DNA of 64,000 bases from Lateolabrax maculatus (GCA_031216445.1 CM062212.1:5125501-5189500); one strand, 5' to 3'. Counted from the stretch's first letter, positions 21,401 through 33,776 are shown. Program-made: numbers and translations. The notes: a model not told the origin generated them from the letters alone.

Positions 21401-21433
21401 TCTGTATCCTTCGGGTTTCTCCCCTCTCTTCAT
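15448..21433 (-). CDS. lats1: Large tumor suppressor kinase 1 (LATS1), complete
   Basis: NDR-family AGC kinase of the Hippo pathway; with MOB1 it phosphorylates YAP/TAZ. Coding exons in transcript order: 21433-21086, 20399-20297, 19592-18130, 17565-16983, 16678-16496, 16148-16042, 15960-15448. They sum to 3300 nt, 1099 aa (human 1130). The start MKRGEKPEGYRQMRPKTFP matches the family N-terminus. Two PPxY motifs (about 322-325 and 510-513) would bind WW domains. The MOB-binding segment YSPQAFKFFMEQHVENI is at about 602-618. Kinase: GIGAFGEV from 680, Lys702, HRD Asp796, DFG Asp814, activation-loop Ser877 in AHSLVGTPNYIAPE (human S909), hydrophobic-motif Thr1048 in FYEFTFRRF (human T1079), terminal DLVYV. 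LATS2 is less likely because the N-terminus and PPxY spacing follow LATS1. The UBA region at the exon 1/2 junction looks eroded (see findings). Confidence 0.98.
20560..20850. mobile_element. Copy of a dispersed A/T-rich teleost repeat (MITE-like)
   Basis: Clearest of several related copies. It contains GGAGCAACTATTGTTTTCAT, TCTATAAATGTCAGAAAACA, CAAGATGACATCTTTGAATG and CAAAGATATTCAGT blocks in order. The same block order recurs elsewhere in the window. No coding capacity; probably a non-autonomous DNA transposon. Confidence 0.65.
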
Positions 21434-21545
21434 GTAAGAGCATGTATGATGACGATGAAGGGGATGAAGAAGATGTCACTCAGTCCAGGGTTGCAGCAAA
21501 AGGGTAGCAGAGGTCTCTGATGGTCGACCTCACATCTGCATGCTG
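21434..21545 (-). other. lats1: lats1 5' UTR segment of first coding exon
   Basis: Upstream of the start codon the minus strand reads through to a plausible acceptor (tttctgtcag) at about 21546. An upstream ATG at 21443-21441 is out of frame with the main start and opens a 48-codon overlapping reading frame ending at 21297. Both ATGs have a weak context (TAC before ATG). Confidence 0.55.
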
Positions 21546-22129
21546 CTGACAGAAATGTAAAAAACCAGTGTGAGATGAGCAGGCATCCAGAGGACATGGA
21601 TGTATAAATGAGATGCAGAAAGTACTAATTAACTGACACCAACACATCAACATCAGCCATAAAAAGCTTATTACAAGTCAGACTGTCAGTTTAAAGCTAC
21701 TATTTATTTTATTTCAGTGCAGTACTATTTCACTTTAAGCAGAACTCGTTGTTCAAAGATTTTAAGTAGAGAAATTTGCCTCAGAAGACGAAGTATTTCA
21801 TCACAAAACAACAACCCGTACACCTGCTGGCGTCGTTAGCAGCTCGGGCTAACGCAGCGCTACTTCAACGCCAATTCTCCTGCGTCAAGCCTCGTAAAAC
21901 CTACCCGCTAAAGTCGTTTGTCACGTTCGCCCGCATGCCTCCGACACACGGCCACACACGAGCCAGCGGACCGGAGCCGACTCGGTTTGCGTAAAAACCG
22001 AGCGGGGCGCCGCGGCTCCTCCCGCGGCCTGCGCGTCCATTTGCCGCTAACGACGGATTCAACAACGGGTCGCGAATTAGCCGTTAGCTCGGAGCCCAAC
22101 GGGCGACGGTTGGTCAGCCGTTAACTCAC

Positions 22130-22400
22130 CGGGTCCGGAGCCGCCGCTGTCCTCGACGTCTTCTCCCGCTTCGACAACACACGATGTTTCCTCGAGCTTT
22201 CCCAGGCGACAAGGAGGGTGGTTTTAATTTTATTTATTTATTTATTTATTTATCTTTTTAAATGTCCCCGTTGTGCCGAGCTGGCTGGGTTTCCTAGTCG
22301 AGTTGAATTCCTGGGATGTCTGAGTGACAAGTACAACAGCAACAAGTGGGAACCGGAAGGACCGCGCCACACTTCCGGTTACCGTCGGTTTCACAATAAA
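22130..22400 (-). promoter_or_regulatory. lats1: lats1 non-coding first exon and promoter region
   Basis: A good donor (CCG then GTGAGT on the minus strand) ends an exon at 22130, in the GC- and CpG-rich stretch covering about 21800-22200. Farther upstream, 22351-22380 holds two ETS-type sites as a perfect 9-bp inverted repeat (AACCGGAAG and CTTCCGGTT, 12-nt spacer), typical of housekeeping promoters. The transcription start is not determined. Confidence 0.55.
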
Positions 22401-23059
22401 AGGAGGAAAGTCACTCCTTTGACTATTTCAATCCTGCAGACAAACACACAGATTTTTTTGGAAACTTTAACATTTAAACCAATCTCGTAATAGAAATAGA
22501 AATAGAAATAGAATTAAAAGATATATCTTGGTCATATCATCAACAAAAAACATAATTAATGTTCACAAACACACTTAAATAAATAATGCCACAGCATAAC
22601 ATACCTCGCTGCAATCTATACTAAATAAGTCAGTAAAAAAAAAAAACACATGCAAGTGAAATAAATTAAAAATCAAATCATCCAAATCTGAGGTTAAATT
22701 TCAATTAAAAACAAGATAAACTCAGTCACACTGAGCACCAATTAGAGAGACTGTACACAAACTTGCCTTTTATGTTAGAACCAGAACTTTAATTTTAAAA
22801 GAAAGACCGGAAGTTTAATAGGGGGATAATTAGTCCAAATTTGGGAAACTTTTGGAAACAAAGCGTCTTTGTTTTTTTTTTACATTCCCCAATATCCTTC
22901 ACTTCACCTCTGGACCATCTATTCACCTGTAGCTCCTGAACACCACTGCTCAAAAAAGGTAATGTAAAGATGTAACTTTTTAAGTTCGGCAGTGATCATT
23001 TGAACTAAATGTCACTATTTTAACAAAAGAGTCAACTGACTCATCAGACACTTGTGTAA
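22401..23059. other. lats1-nup43 intergenic spacer
   Basis: A/T-rich sequence between the lats1 promoter and the nup43 3' end. It includes a short (AATAGA)n run at about 22491-22512. No exon was seen. Confidence 0.6.
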
Positions 23060-23398
23060 AGGGGTTTTATTTATTTATTTATTTCAGAACACTTTTAAAT
23101 GAAATCCATACAAAAGTACTGTCGAGTTGAAATACTCGGCTTGGAATGATCTACAAAAACATTGATTCATGATGATCCATCATTGCAACTGCAATAGAAA
23201 TGCGCAAATATAGCGCCTATGCAGTATTATATAACAGACAAATACACAAATAAAGCCAAAATGTCACAAGCATACTTTTGAACACAGTATTTTGGGCACA
23301 CTGTATAATCAGAGAGAGTAAAACCTCTGTTGTGACTGAAGTTGACAGGAAATAAACAGATCTTCTTCCACATCTTGTCCTGTGCACTAACAACTCTT
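23060..23398 (-). other. nup43: nup43 3' UTR
   Basis: Short 3' UTR on the minus strand. Overlapping AATAAA signals lie in the (AATA)n run at about 23066-23084. The end point is inferred. Confidence 0.55.
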
Positions 23399-26300
23399 TT
23401 AAACTGGGACTTGTCTGTTGACAAAAATAGCTTCTCCATCAGTCCCACAGACAAGACATTGTCCAAGTACATCCAGACTGTTGACGGACAACGTCTGGCT
23501 GGGCAGCATGTGAGTCGTCTCCAGACGACCTTTACTGGAGTCTCCGCTGAGCCAGGCGCTGATGAGGGACTGGTTCCCTCCAGCTGGGGCCATCGCACTG
23601 CGAGACATCATGCTGCTGTTCCTGCCACCTGGAAAACAATGATAAAACTGTCTCTATTAATATTTTAGATGTTTATTATCATTACTGTTCTATTATTATA
23701 TTGGTGTGTAGTTCTCTTAGCATGTTGATATGCCAGCTTTTTAGCTCTTGGTTATCTGTATCACACCAGCTGACTCAGTGTTTTCATGGTCGCTCTGACA
23801 ACCAAAAGATAACAACCGGGGTTGTATGACTAATACATTAAATACACAACTATCTTATGATTACGATATAAGCTATAGTTTCTATCATATGATTGGGCTG
23901 TCATGTATAATTGTCAACTCTTGAAACAGCTATTTGCTGATAAAATGGGGTGACTGGTTTAAGTTTTGGGAGGCCAGAGGTCAATGTTGACAGCCTGAAA
24001 TAGAAATAGTACCTCAAAATTGTACTTACAACAGTACTTCAGTAAATGTACTTAGCTACATTCTACCACTGAATTTCCAAGACCAAATTTTTCAGAAAAT
24101 CTAAATTTCAATTTATTCAAAAAAATGAAATTCAATTCAAATAAATGTAACCTATTAATTAACAACGCTTCGTGTTTAAAACTTTGAAAAAAGACCTGAA
24201 ATGATTCTATAGGGGCTCAAAGTACCCCGATGCAGCCTGTTTTTAAACTTTCATCAATCAGCCTTCACTTCAAACTCCTGTAAAGGGATGAAGCCACCAT
24301 CCTTTTCACTTAACTCTATAATACATTACATTACATAGCTTGTAGGCATATGATGGTAAAAGCTGGCTTGACATCTTTTGGATTATGGCACAAATACCTT
24401 TTACATGACATCTTGTTAAGCAGTAAAAAGGTGTTTCTTGGCAGCACCTTGCAGTTATTTCTTTGAAAAATAGTGTTGTCGCCCTACTGGCTAAACTGAA
24501 TAGCAGACAGTATAATTTGACTTGCCTTGTAAAAAGGACGGCATTTCTGATTGTGTGGAAGTCTCCCAGTGCAGCAGCGAACCGTCCTCTGAGCATGTGA
24601 ACAGATGATCTGGGTTTGTTGGGTGGAAGTGTACTTCCCACACTGTATTGAAAACCAAAGACAAAAGTTATATAAAACAAAGCACAAGTCATTGCAAAAA
24701 GAGGTATAAATCTTCCCATATAAACCCTCTTCAAAACTTAACTTTAACTAAGTAAAAACTGGTAAATTAAATCATCCGCCCACAATAAAGCCTTACTTTC
24801 AGCAGAGTGTGCCTCCATGAGTGAGAAGGGTGTGTTGCCTTGTCTCACATCCCAGACACAGAGCATGCCGTCCTGCCCTCCTGTGGCCACAATGTGCTGT
24901 TGGTTAGGATGTCTGTCCACACAGTGCAGAGGGACTCTATCCCCTGACCTGAACAAACAACAGTTCATAAGAATTGCTTTTATATTCAAAATCACCAGAA
25001 TATAAAATACACTAAGGAAAGAGCAGCGCAGAAAAATAAACATTTATAAATGTAATTTCTTGGTTAGAAGTGAGATCTTACAGGGAGAGAATCTGGGATG
25101 GTGAGTTGCTCTGTTGTCTGAAATCCCACAGCTTGAGTTGGCCGATAGAGTTCACTGTCAATATCTCTGTCGTCCGCAGGTAAGTGACAGCATGAATTGT
25201 GCTGCTGTCCGCATTCTCTAGCAATGGATAAACAGTCAAATAATATTGATTTTAACAAGCAACTGTTTTAATTTCTAGTCTTGCAAAATTATGCTTTATT
25301 GTTATTATCTCTCTTTTCTTCCTTGTTTTTAATTTCTAACTCATTTTTATGTGTGTTTTCATTTACTTGTAATTTGTTTTTCTTCCCCTTTGTGAAACAC
25401 TTTGGGCTGCATATTTGTATTAAAGGTGCGATATAAATACAGTTGAGTTGAGTTGAAAAATAAAAAATAAAAAAACATGCATACTATACTCTATAACCCA
25501 TCCCATGTGACCTTAAGATGATATGCTACGAATTTTTAAATCTGTGTGTATTTTAATGTGACATGATGGTCTGGCTACAGCCTCTTAACCTTAATCTCAC
25601 CTATGACTCGAATGACTCCCTCCTGGTCGGCTCTGAAGACGATGATCTTGCCATCTTCACCAACTGTAACAATCTCAGGACTGCTGCACACAACACCAGT
25701 ACAGGGAGCGTTGTCACAAGGGTAACAATGTGCTCTTGGCCAGCGCTGAGAAACTGATATTGTCTGCATTCAAGAGAGAGAAGTCATAATAAATTAAAAT
25801 ATTTACCAAACCACAAGTATGTTATATATCCGGTTTGTCCAACATTCGCTTCCTTGAACTGCACTCCTAGTCTGTTGATGTGACTTTTGTCAAATTCTCT
25901 TGTTAAATAAGGGTTTGTAAAATCATTAATAACATACACTGAGGACATGATGTAAATTGCAATTACCTGTAAGTCTTATACTCGTTTCACATTGGGGAAA
26001 TGGCCATATCTGTTTCTTACAACACATTCTTGTTTATATTTTATATAGTTTGCTAACTTGAATTTTATTAAACCTTTAATCAGTTTGTAAAATGATGTGC
26101 CGCCATGTGAAGCGCAGAGTGAAAACATACAAGAGTCACGGTCTGCTGTGAATGGCTGTGAACTATTGTGTTAGAGGCTCATTATGGATATCCTCCTACA
26201 TACACTGGATCTGGATAAGCTCACTGTGTGCGAAACTCGTGTATCTGAAAAACACAACTCAGCCTGTGTGTACCTGACTGTTTTGGTGGTGACGAAAGAT

Positions 26301-27500
26301 GGTGACAGTTCCAGTTGACGATGCTGTGACAATTCTGTCTTGGTCCAAAAACTGTGAAAAAAACACGCAATGACAGAGGTGACATTAGCTGAGACATTTG
26401 GTATATCCTGTCTTGAATCAACAAAGATGTTTAATTATTGTAAAGCCTGATGTATAGTCTTATTTGTATGATATCTATCACTCCTGATTTAAGATCCTGT
26501 TGTCCTGGTACAAATTCAGGTTGTTGTACAATGAAAGCGACAAACCCCTTTTATCGTTTTGTACTTTAAAAATAAAACCTCTTCATTCTGTCTGCAAAAC
26601 AAAGTCTAATTGAAGTAGAGACAAACAACAATTACAATTATCCCAATATGTTTCATACAGTACCTTATACAGATTTTAAATATTGAAGAAGACACTAGCG
26701 CTATCAAATCGGAACTCAGTACCAGCAGATACCCTGAGTTACGGTATCAGCATTGGTTTCAGGAGAGGAAAAGTTGGATTGGTGCATTCCTATTTTAAAT
26801 GTTGGTAAACCCCCATTTTAGGTCAACAAGCTGCAGTTGCACAGCAGAAGAAAGTTTAATATTCTTTACTTTAGTACCAATTACAGGCTGGTACATTAGC
26901 TCGGATTCCCATGATAGTCTTACCTGAAGGTCCAGAACATCTCCATCATGCTTGTGTTCACATAAAAGCTGTGGATCTCCTTCAAATCCATCGTCCATGC
27001 CACAACTTCCATGATTTCCAATGGACCAAAAGGAAATCTTGTTGTCCTGTAATAGATTCACATTGGGATTAGAAAGAAGAATATATGATCTAACTGATAG
27101 TTAACGATAACCAGTTGTCTTAATTACCAAATGTCATCAGCCATTAGTCTTTCTCAATTTGTAAAATAGTAATTAACAGGTGTAGTTTAACATCCCTACA
27201 GCAAATATAACATTTCTTCATGCACTGGTTGCCTGCCAAAAGTCTTAAATCGTGTTTAGATAGTTAGAAAATGTGTAAGCTGTCACAATAAACAAAACCA
27301 CATAAAATCCTCAGATTCTTCTATGAACTTTGTCGATCTCATGTTTTATAAATATTAACATTAACTGTCAACTTGCCAACCTCGTTATCCCACGAGCCAG
27401 TCACAAAGATATCTGGCTGCTGCAAAGACGAGTAAGATACTGGTCGCCATCTGGTTTTACTGATTTTCTGGGACACGTACTTGGCATTTATACTCTCCAT
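23399..27500 (-). CDS. nup43: Nucleoporin Nup43, complete
   Basis: WD40 beta-propeller subunit of the Nup107-160 (Y) complex of the nuclear pore, also at kinetochores in the known family. Coding exons in order: 27500-27381, 27046-26924, 26351-26274, 25763-25601, 25217-25082, 24948-24797, 24642-24526, 23628-23399. They sum to 1119 nt, 372 aa (human 380). The start is followed by KYVSQKISKTRWRP. Later family blocks are SFWSIGNHG, TGVVCSSPEIVTVGEDGKI, GDRVPLHCVDRHPNQQH, GGQDGMLCVWDVRQG and SVNSLDVLGQCLVCGTD. Typical WD dipeptide blade ends are present. The intron after 24526 begins GC rather than GT (AAG then GCAAGT), and the frame requires this. The gene is head to head with pcmt1, as in other vertebrates. 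Confidence 0.97.
25380..25460 (+). mobile_element. Truncated retroposon (LINE-like) 3' tail
   Basis: The segment TGTGAAACACTTTGGGCTGC and the following GGTGCGATATAAATACAG, ending in a (GAGTT)n run, resemble the 3' end common to many fish LINE copies, from memory of that motif. It is in a nup43 intron. Confidence 0.5.
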
Positions 27501-27895
27501 TGAACCACAAACACTCCTGAACCACTTTAAATTAAAACAACAATAGCTCGTGTTAGCTTAGCATTCATGGACACAACCGAAACATACGCGCCCGCTACGT
27601 CGTAACGTAACTACGGTGGCCGCGTAAAGTCAAACCACCAAACCAGCCGACTTTTTTTTTTTTTACATTTACAATTAAAAAGTGTCGCACTCCACTTAGC
27701 GGCCACCGTACACGTTACTGCGGCAAATCTCACTATTCGCTCTTACAGTAATGTGGCTTTTTCCTTAGTATAATTAACTCTATTAGTGAGGTTTACACCT
27801 AAAACGATAAATAACCGCGTGAAAAAATTAAAATTAAAAAAAGCCACGTTTCTGTGTGAGTGTGTGTGTGTGAGAGCAGTGAAATCACTCCTCGG
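27501..27895. promoter_or_regulatory. Shared nup43/pcmt1 bidirectional promoter
   Basis: Only about 400 bp separate the nup43 start codon (minus strand) from the first in-frame pcmt1 ATG (plus strand). The gap has CpG-containing patches (about 27590-27625 and 27700-27725) and no TATA box, as expected of a bidirectional housekeeping promoter. The start sites are not defined. Confidence 0.6.
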
Positions 27896-28021
27896 ATGTC
27901 GCGTGACGTGTCCGCCGCTCCGCCGCCTGCGCTCGAGGTCGCGCGCTTCATCGGCAAAACGTTTGGCGCAGGCGCGGCACTGACAGCGGCTGTCTACTTA
28001 CTCCGCAAAGTCTGTCTAATA
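27896..28021 (+). CDS. pcmt1: Upstream in-frame extension: N-terminally anchored PCMT1 isoform
   Basis: ATG at 27896 is in frame with the main start and open for 42 codons. The predicted extension ends GAGAALTAAVYLLRKVCLI followed by MAWKSGG, giving a short hydrophobic helix flanked by Lys/Arg. Human PCMT1 has a reference isoform with a comparable extension ending in a YLLR-VCL-like hydrophobic stretch just before MAWKSGG (recalled, not searched). It would place the enzyme on a membrane or give it an uncleaved signal. Use of this start depends on transcription beginning upstream of 27896. Confidence 0.6.
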
Positions 28022-31000
28022 ATGGCGTGGAAATCCGGAGGAGCCAGCCACGCAGAGCTCGTTAACAACCTCCGCAGTAAGTCCCTGTTTTTTTTTTTTA
28101 TTATTTATTTTATTTATTTTTTTTAGCTCCGCGGAAGCACCGCCGCCCCTTCGCGGACCAGTCGCCCGGAAAACGGTTGAGTTTGTCGGGCGAGGTTCAC
28201 GCGGGGAGCGGCGGGGCTGCTAGTTGCTAAGCTATGTTGTTTGTTGTTGACCTGGCGCTACCTCTCTCCACCCCTTTCCCAAACCACGTTCACGCCGCGG
28301 GGCAGATGCATGCCTCCGTCGTTGCGACAAAATAAAATGTCGCACAAAGACACAATCTGCCTCTAAATCGTGCTCGGTCACAGTTTATTTGTGCAGCTTC
28401 GGTCCTGGTTACGGTGAGTTAGCCTGTTAGCTCTATGTGCGTCATTTGGGACGTGGTCGCTGGTGATCAGCATCGCTGCTAACTGACGTGCCCTGCCCAC
28501 AGTCATTGATCGATATATCTCTGGACCATTCACTTTACCTTTTTTATTTATTTTTTTAATACGTGAACGACACTGACAGCAGGTAGTTTATGCAGGGGCT
28601 TTGTTGGTGGGTGATTGACAGTGGCCACATGTGGTGTCACATCGGCAGTTGGCGGTTTAGTTAAACGATAGTGGCTGTAGAAAAAAGGAAGGCAGTGACT
28701 CAGTGTATCAAACTGCAAGGCGGCTGTCACCGGGTGCGAAGTCCACTATGATCTGTGCCATCAACGCCACATGGTTTATTCTGCAAGCAGACGGTGGTGC
28801 ATTGTGTATTTAACAGGGAAACCCAGCCACTATTACAACATACAAGCTCAAATCTGATGTAATGTTTCTCACTTGCATATAGCAAAATTATATTTGGTGT
28901 GATGATATGTGGAGACTTGAGTGCAAGTATCTACCAGGGCTATTTATATTCTGTGCAGTCCAACATAGCATTGCAACAGATAGTTCAGCAGCAAGCATTT
29001 ATCAAAAAGCTGCATGGTTTGGGGCCAGTCATGCTCCATTTGTGGTCAAACAAAAACAAAAGCATAATTTGCATAGTCTTCTGTGTTTTATCTTTCTTGT
29101 CAGGTGATATCATTCTGTAGCTCAGTTTATTATTAACCATATGTTGCAATCGTGCATGGAGAAATTAAAATTTAAACTGGTACATATGTATGTGGAAACC
29201 AGCTCCTCAATATGCAAAGCTTTGTAATGCAGGGTAATAAAATGCTGGAAATCCACAAGAACAAGCAAATGAGTCTTTTGCCAAAAGGCCTTTTAGTCAA
29301 ATTCAAGAGCGCCCCCTTATTCATTTTTTTTTTGTTTGCTTCTACCATCAATATAATAACATGTTGTGAAGTTAAAACTTTTAATAAAGGCTATAAGTGT
29401 TAAGTTAAATATTCATGGCCATTACTTTTGCTGCTCCTGATTGAGCGCTTCACTGGACACTGACCCATTTAGACACATAAATGGCTTAAATTTAACCCTC
29501 AGTTTGCATAAGCTGGATTTAAGCAGGTCACACTCAGGATGCATGCTAATTCACAACTTTTTTCAGTGCTCAGGACTGGTCGGTACAGGCGGTAATAGAT
29601 CACCCAGTTGCATTTGTTTTGAACCTTGACTGCCTCATGAATTCTTAAAAGTTCAGCACCCAATTATGTTGGAGGAAAATATAATGTGCCTCTGAATTGT
29701 ATATAAGTGGGTTTTTAGTATAGAAGAAGCATACAGTTGGTTGGCTTTTCCTGGGGCCTGAAAAGACAATTCTGAAATCTGAGAATAATTATGAATAGGA
29801 AAAAACTACTTGAACTCTGCCAATACGGGTTATTTTAATTTCAGAAATCACCAATAGGTGTCCGTCTGGCAGCTTGTATGGTTTATTTGTAATGTATCCT
29901 AAAGTGGCACATAGCTCTGAGGGTGAGTGGAGTCCGTAATGAGAGCAGCGCCGGCTGTCGATGGCTTTTCCTGCCTTTGGCACCAGCTGCTACAAGAACC
30001 TGTTATGACGGATTATTCTGAAGACACTAACACTTCTTCAGGGACCATTTTTAATGTCTGACACCATATTCTCAGTTTTTCATACTGGACATATTGTGAT
30101 CTGAAAATTAATTTTCATCCTGCATATATTTCCATATTTTTCAGTTCTGTCCATCTCAGTATTTTCCACAGTTCTCCCTGCATTTAAATCATGATATTGA
30201 TATATATATATTGGGATATAGTAAATCTTCTGGAAAATCCACTGAGAAATTGTTAAAAGGTTAAAAAAACAGACTGGAATTTGGTGAAATACCTGACAAA
30301 TTAAGGTACATCATTACAGGGACACAAAAATCATTGATTTGGAAAATTGCCCACAGTGGTCTAATATAGCGAAAAGATAACAACTATCGTTGACGAATTC
30401 TCATGTCGTCAAATAACACACCCCAAGCTCACCAGTTATTGTAATAACTCTGTCCTTGCCTGAGTGTTATTTGTCTTTTATGTATTTCTATTTGCATCTC
30501 CTGCAAGATTATATAATATATTCCTGCCTGGTGTTTGTGCGTGTTCATGTTTCCATAATACACACTGACACAAACTCTTTTGCATCCCCAGAAAATGGCA
30601 TTATTAAGTCCGACAAGGTCTATGAAGTCATGCTGGCCACAGACCGGGCCCATTTCTCTAGGTGTAATCCATACATGGACTCGCCACAGTCAATAGGTAA
30701 GTCTACCCACTGTGATCATTAATGCATCACAGTACAGTTTGGAATCCAAATGCAGTTTGATATCAGAGGGAGGCTCTAACCAAATCTGTGCCTCTCTTTT
30801 AACCAAAAGGCTATCAAGCAACCATCAGCGCCCCACACATGGTATGACTTTCTGCATCCTGTGAACCTGTGAACTGTGGTTGTTTAAAGCTTGCTCCCAT
30901 TCAGTCAGTCAGTAGATAACAAAAAGAAGCAGTCAGGGAAATACAAAATGATCTTTCCTCTTTTATTCCAAATAAAACCGAAGTGGATTAGTGGATTACA

Positions 31001-33253
31001 ATGGCAGTTAACCATAACTGAGCAAGTGTGTATGTTTGTGTTGATTGTCGGCATGTTAGCTTTGTCAGATCTTTTTAATAAGTGGATGTCAGAAGTGTCA
31101 ACATGCTGGAAGATAATGAGAACTGATAACCTTTTATAGCTAACAGACAGAGACAGGTAGTGATGTTGGACAGGATTTACCTGGTCCTAGTCAGTGTTTT
31201 GCTGATTGATGGGCTGTAATGCAGTTTTCTTGTCGCCGTCTCCTCCACTCAGCACGCCTACGCCCTGGAGCTTCTACACGACCAGCTGTATGATGGAGCC
31301 AAAGCTCTGGACGTCGGCTCCGGCAGTGGAATCCTGTCCGCTTGTTTCGCACGAATGGTGAGCCACACATGACGGGTAAACACATACAATTTCTCTTTGG
31401 TGGCATTCTGACTGATTAGATTGATTAGCCTGTCAACCAATCAACATAAAAATGAGATAAAGCATGTTTAATGCCGTGATATTCTTGTATAAACTGAGCA
31501 CTATTCCTCCCTCTCTGCTGTGCAGGTAGGTCCTAAAGGGAAAGTTATAGGAATTGATCACATCAAAGAGCTTGTAGATGATTCTATAACCAATGTGAAG
31601 AAAGATGACCCCAGTTTGATAACATCGGGCAGAGTCAAGCTAATAGGTAAGACGTAATTGATGAAAGGTAACGGGCATTTTGTTTTTGTCTTTGTTCTAT
31701 TATCAAACTTTATTGGAAATTATTTGAATAGCAGAAATTTCAGCTGATTGTTACTTTTAAAACAAGGGACAGTGTAATTGTCATTAATCTGTGCTGTCTC
31801 GTCTTTAGTGGGGAACTAAACATACAGTCGCTCAGTAGACAGGACAGGGCGGTGCTAAATATTGAGTAGGGAGTCCCTTCTTTCACCTGCTCTGCAGGAG
31901 GGCAGTAGTGCTGACACAACTAGGCGATTAATAAAAGTAGACAGTCAACAACTAGTTTACAACTACAGTGTTTTGACAGATTTTTAGCGTGGGTGGGGAA
32001 ACATGACTGTTTACTTTAGGGCCAGTATTTTCCCCCTGTGATCTTGTGTCTCTATTTACTCAACATAAAATACATTAGTTAGTTTTGTCAACTATTTCAT
32101 TAATTATGTAAAAGTACCAAACATTTGCTGGATACTGGTAAACATACTGTCTTTAATTTGAAATTTATTTTGGTCTCTAAGTAATTACACAAGGATTTTA
32201 GAAAAAAAAAAAAAACTATATCAACTTGGCAGTAATGCTAAAAGAGTACAGAAGAAAACAAAACATGAAAGATGTTCTGTAGAGTGTAAAGGTAAGGGCT
32301 AAACTACACCTTTTTGCGCATACGCTTTTTTACAAAACACAATCTTTTTGTTGTCAAAATGTAACATTGGAAGAGCTATTTATTTTTTTGGCTGACAGAG
32401 TAAGCTATTCCAAGACATCTTCTAGATTTAGAAATTGTTTATATACTTTGTGAAAGAAAACTACATTGTCGAAAAATTGTCACTTTACTGATACAGTATC
32501 AAGGTATTGAGTGTAAATATTGTGGGAATATTTACTTTTAGGCTTTTGTAACAAGTGATGGGAATTTGTCCGTATTTGTGACATTTCTTAGACTGAATAA
32601 TCTAGATAATTGAAAAGCACATTAACCAGTAATGAAAAGCATAGTCAGACGCAGCCTTAAAGAGTTTCCAGCACAGCAGTGTAAAAATTAGTAATAAAAT
32701 AAAATAATAGAATTAAAATATGGAGAAACAGAACATGTTTGTGTTTCAGTGGGAGACGGGCGAATGGGCCACACTGAGGAAGCGCCTTATGATGCCATCC
32801 ATGTTGGCGCAGCAGCACCTACTGTTCCCCAAGCTGTGAGTTTCTCTGATGATCAAGGTCACATTGTTCCACTTCACTTCAAAACAAGGAATAAATACCA
32901 ACGCTGGAAAAAAAAAAAAAAAAGCCATGTTTAATGCAATTCTGTGTTTGTAACAGGATTAAAATAGCAGTGTTGGAATGTCTTTTTAAAGCCACCGTGG
33001 TCAGTTCATGTTGGTTTGGTCCTTTGTATCACCATGCTATTGACTCACTATTTGCACCTTGTTTCTCTCCCAGCTTCTCGACCAGTTGAAGCCTGGCGGC
33101 CGGCTGATTCTGCCCGTCGGCCCAGCGGGAGGAAACCAGATGCTGGAGCAGTATGACAAAATGGAGGATGGCAGCACCAAAATGAAGCCCTTGATGGGGG
33201 TGATTTATGTGCCTTTAACAGACAGAGACAAGCAGTGGTCCAGGTGGAAGTGA
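28022..33253 (+). CDS. pcmt1: Protein-L-isoaspartate(D-aspartate) O-methyltransferase, complete
   Basis: Cytosolic SAM-dependent repair enzyme that methylates isoaspartyl residues in aged proteins. Exons: 28022-28076, 30592-30696, 30810-30841, 31253-31357, 31526-31646, 32750-32835, 33074-33253. They sum to 684 nt, giving 227 aa, the same as human. It starts MAWKSGGASHAELVNNL. The SAM loop is LDVGSGSGILSACFAR (exon 4), followed by GKVIGIDHIKELVDDS and GDGRMGHTEEAPYDAIHVGA. The C-terminal part has LKPGGRLILPVGPAGGNQM and ends QWSRWK. ATG 28022 is chosen for the main cytosolic form because it matches the canonical start. An in-frame ATG 42 codons upstream and an alternative last exon are listed separately. 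Internal donor TCCAG-GTGGAAG within the last exon allows isoform II. Confidence 0.98.
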
Positions 33254-33776
33254 CTTCCTTCTCCCCCTCCTCCCCTTCTCTCCTTCTCACAGTGGCAAAG
33301 GTGAAATGGTGTGGCTTGGAGGAGGCAATGGATCACAAGGGGCTGCATTTTGCTGCTTGTTGACATTTTTTTGCTTCTTCCATACCATACCAACTAGTTG
33401 CACGTTTCTTTCATCTTTTTTTAACTCCATAGTTCCAAATTGGTTCATTAAAACCTTTGTGACTAATGACATTTTAAGTCATAATCATTTTGGAACCCAA
33501 AACACGGAAGAAAACTAAAATAGCGTGAAGGCATATGCTTAGTTTTGGAGAGCATGGCTACTTTGTCAATTTGGATGCCCATAAGTCTTTAAAACCCAAC
33601 TCCCCGACTAGTGTGTTTGATCTTCTACTCTGTGAGATGTAGAAACCAACATGTAACCAATAACCTCTAACTCTTTGTGTTGACTTTGTGTTTGCACGAC
33701 TGGAGGATGGTTGTATTTCCTGCATGTCGCTCTTATTTTTCTGCCTTTTCTAACATCTGCCTTCTGTTTCTCACAG

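Noticed and set aside
27860..27895. Further N-terminal extension of PCMT1 from a GTG at 27860
   Set aside because: No ATG; the first true in-frame ATG is 27896.
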